A DNA stretch of 64,000 nt, from NCBI GenBank assembly GCA_033961575.1, contig CM066728.1:177683678-177747677 (forward strand), written 5' to 3'. This document shows, piece after piece, positions 62,111-64,000 of this stretch. Below the pieces are notes generated by a model, which had not been told where the DNA came from, ran no database searches, and was given only the letters and a program-made list of their open reading frames with translations. Origin of the DNA: Aselliscus stoliczkanus. Taxonomy: Eukaryota > Chordata > Mammalia > Chiroptera > Hipposideridae. Both the position numbers and the translations under genes were made by a program. Position 1 is the first letter of the stretch. Each line of letters begins with the position of its first letter.

Positions 62111-62209
62111 AGGAACAGTAGTAGTAAGTTCCCACTTGTCTCCTGACTATTTATGGTATGTACCACATGATTTAACCTGTAACTGTGAACTCATATATTT
62201 CTTTTCGTT

Positions 62210-62320
62210 TTAAGTAAATTCTGGCCCATACGAGAGCAGGGACGTTGTCATTGATTATCCCCGAAGCGCTGGCACATAATAGGGCTCACTAAATTCTTGA
62301 GGAATTGATTTTATATCTGC
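62210..62320 (+). mobile_element. L2-like LINE 3' fragment
   Basis: GAGAGCAGGGACGTTGTCAT, GCGCTGGCACATAATAGGGC and CTCACTAAATTCTTGAGGAAT match the L2 tail pattern. Confidence 0.65.
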
Positions 62321-63069
62321 TTCAAGAATGATACTGGACATTTAATCACTGCTCAAATTGAAAACTCGGTGAAGGCTAGAGCTGTGCACATTTTTTAATG
62401 AGCGTCAAGAATGTACATAGTTCATTCTACATGGGATGTTATGATCATCAGGACTCATTCTGTGCAGAGCTTATTAGGGTATCATGTACACCAAAGTACT
62501 TAATGAATATTAGTAGTAGTATTGATAGTAATAATGTTTATTCTGGCCCTGTTGTGGAACCTGTGTTCCCTTTAGTCTTTTCATTAATTCATCGGGCACA
62601 AGGAGATTATAATAGAAGAGGAGGAGTGGCCATCTGTTCTAGACCTAATCTTGAATATAGAATTTTGCCCTGGGGTGAAATCAAGTGCTTTGAGCATCTG
62701 GGCTGGATATATGTGGCAGAGTTGAGGCTTTGAATTCCCCTAATAACTGAATAAAACACACAAGGGGAATTTCTAGAAGTATTTGCTCAGTTTTGATTGA
62801 GCCCTGATATATGTTTGTTAATGGGCTACTATGTGAGAGTCATATGCCAGATTCTATCTTCATAATGGTTTTTGTTAGCTATGAAATAAATACCAGCCAA
62901 AGAATAACATTTAGCCTGAAGCTTAAATCATTTAATTATCAACATGTACTTGATGTTTTGGGCATATAAATTTCTTGCTGCTTTAGTGAGAACATTTGTG
63001 GTGCATTATAATTTTATTTTTATATGTACAATTGTTAATGCTTTGGCACTGATCTAGTCTTATGTTTTT
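62321..63069. other. Intronic, no feature recognised
   Basis: The 111-codon frame at 62398-62733 has no splice or homology support that I can see. No repeat assigned. Confidence 0.5.
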
Positions 63070-64000
63070 TTCTGTTCATTTTTTTCAGCTTTATTGAGAT
63101 ATACTTGACATGCAACATTGTTTAAGTTTAAAGTGTACAATGTGATGATTTGACACATGTATATATTATGAAATGATTACCATAATAATGTTACTTAACG
63201 TATCCTTCACCTCACATAATTACCACTTTATTGTAGTTATGGTGCTGTCATGTAAATAGAATCTCATAGCCATTTTCAAATGTGGACTATAGTGTTGTTA
63301 TAGTCACGATGATACTGTGTCTTAGATCTCTGGAACATATTCTTCTTATAACTGGAAGTTTATACCCTTTGACCAACATCTCATTTCCCCCACCCACAGG
63401 TGCCCAAGTCCTGGCAAATAACCATTCCAGTCTCTGCTTCTATGAGTTCAGCTATTTTAGATTCCACATATAAGTGAGAGGATACAGTATTTGTCTTTCT
63501 CTATCTGACTTCTTTCAGTTAGCATAATACCCTCTAGCTCCATCCATGTTGTCACAAATGGCAGGATTTTCTTCCTTTTTTATGGCTGAATAATATTATT
63601 TCATTATATATACCAAATTTTCTTCATCCATTCATCCATTAAAGGATAGATATTTAGGTTGTTTTCATATCTTGGCTATTGTAGATAATGCTGCAATGAA
63701 CATGGGAGTACAGATATTTCTTTGGAATCCTGATTTCATTTTCTTTAGATATATACCCAGAAATGGGATTGTTGTATCATATGGTAGTTCTATTTTTAAT
63801 TTTTTGAGGAACCTCTATATTGTTCTCCATAGTAGATGCACCTATTTACATTCCCACTAACAGTGCACCAGAGTTCTTTTTTCCACATTCTTGCCACCAT
63901 TTGTTATCTCCTGTCTAGTTGGTAATAGCCATTGTAACAGGTATGAGGTGATAGCTAATTGTGATTTTGATTTGCATTTACCTGATGCTTAGCGAGGTTC
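63070..64000 (-). mobile_element. Old L1 (antisense), runs off the window
   Basis: TTTCAGCTTTATTGAGATAT, TAAAGTGTACAATGTGATGA, TAGCATAATACCCTCTAGCT, CCATCCATGTTGTCACAAAT and CACTAACAGTGCACCAGAGT are antisense L1 3' UTR and ORF2 text, continuing to the last base. Confidence 0.9.

Noticed and set aside
62398..62733. 111-codon open frame as a gene or the next CNTLN exon
   Set aside because: No coiled-coil character, no centlein similarity, no convincing splice sites; a chance frame.

Overview
The window is nuclear DNA from a placental mammal: A/T-rich, spliced, and full of interspersed repeats. My best guess is a bat, probably of the horseshoe/leaf-nosed/fruit-bat branch. The reasons are tRNA-derived SINEs starting GGGCCGGCC, L1 copies of bat-like character, and Tc1/mariner relics with intact TA target duplications. 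'Mammal' is close to certain; 'bat' is inference from repeat character.

The only real protein-coding gene I can support is a + strand segment of CNTLN (centlein, a coiled-coil centrosomal protein). Eight consecutive coding exons lie at 3791-3968, 8711-8801, 8900-9123, 43371-43562, 49477-49574, 51068-51194, 52578-52715 and 53315-53500. All have AG/GT boundaries, all are open, and their phases chain correctly (1,234 coding bases, about 411 residues). Gene start and stop both lie outside the window. One intron is 98 bases (8802-8899) and the next is 34,247 bases (9124-43370).

Everything else is intronic and mostly transposon-derived. From 1 to 10 kb there are two direct copies of an LTR-like repeat, a MER5-like relic, a head-to-head pair of old L1 pieces and several SINEs. 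From 10 to 21 kb there is a nested stack: an old antisense L1 carrying two SINEs is split by a younger, nearly full-length antisense L1, which itself carries a SINE. From 21 to 33 kb there are old L1, L2 and MIR pieces, a 592-base Tc1/mariner relic, a 5'-inverted (twin-primed) L1, a long GT/GA microsatellite and a SINE-in-SINE. From 32.2 to 38.9 kb the intron is unusually poor in repeats and may hold conserved regulatory DNA. From 38.9 to 49.1 kb there are LTRs, MIRs and a second, internally deleted copy of the mariner family. From 53.5 kb to the end, in an intron that runs off the window, there is a mariner 3' remnant abutting a + strand L1 whose 5' region contains a 320-base tandem repeat, then further old repeats.

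I found no complete novel gene system. The most notable items are the nested L1 stack, the twin-primed L1, the autonomous-to-MITE pair of mariner relics, the tandem repeat at the L1 5' end, an odd poly-A/NAGNAG splice acceptor in CNTLN, and a frame-preserving cryptic exon in the large intron.
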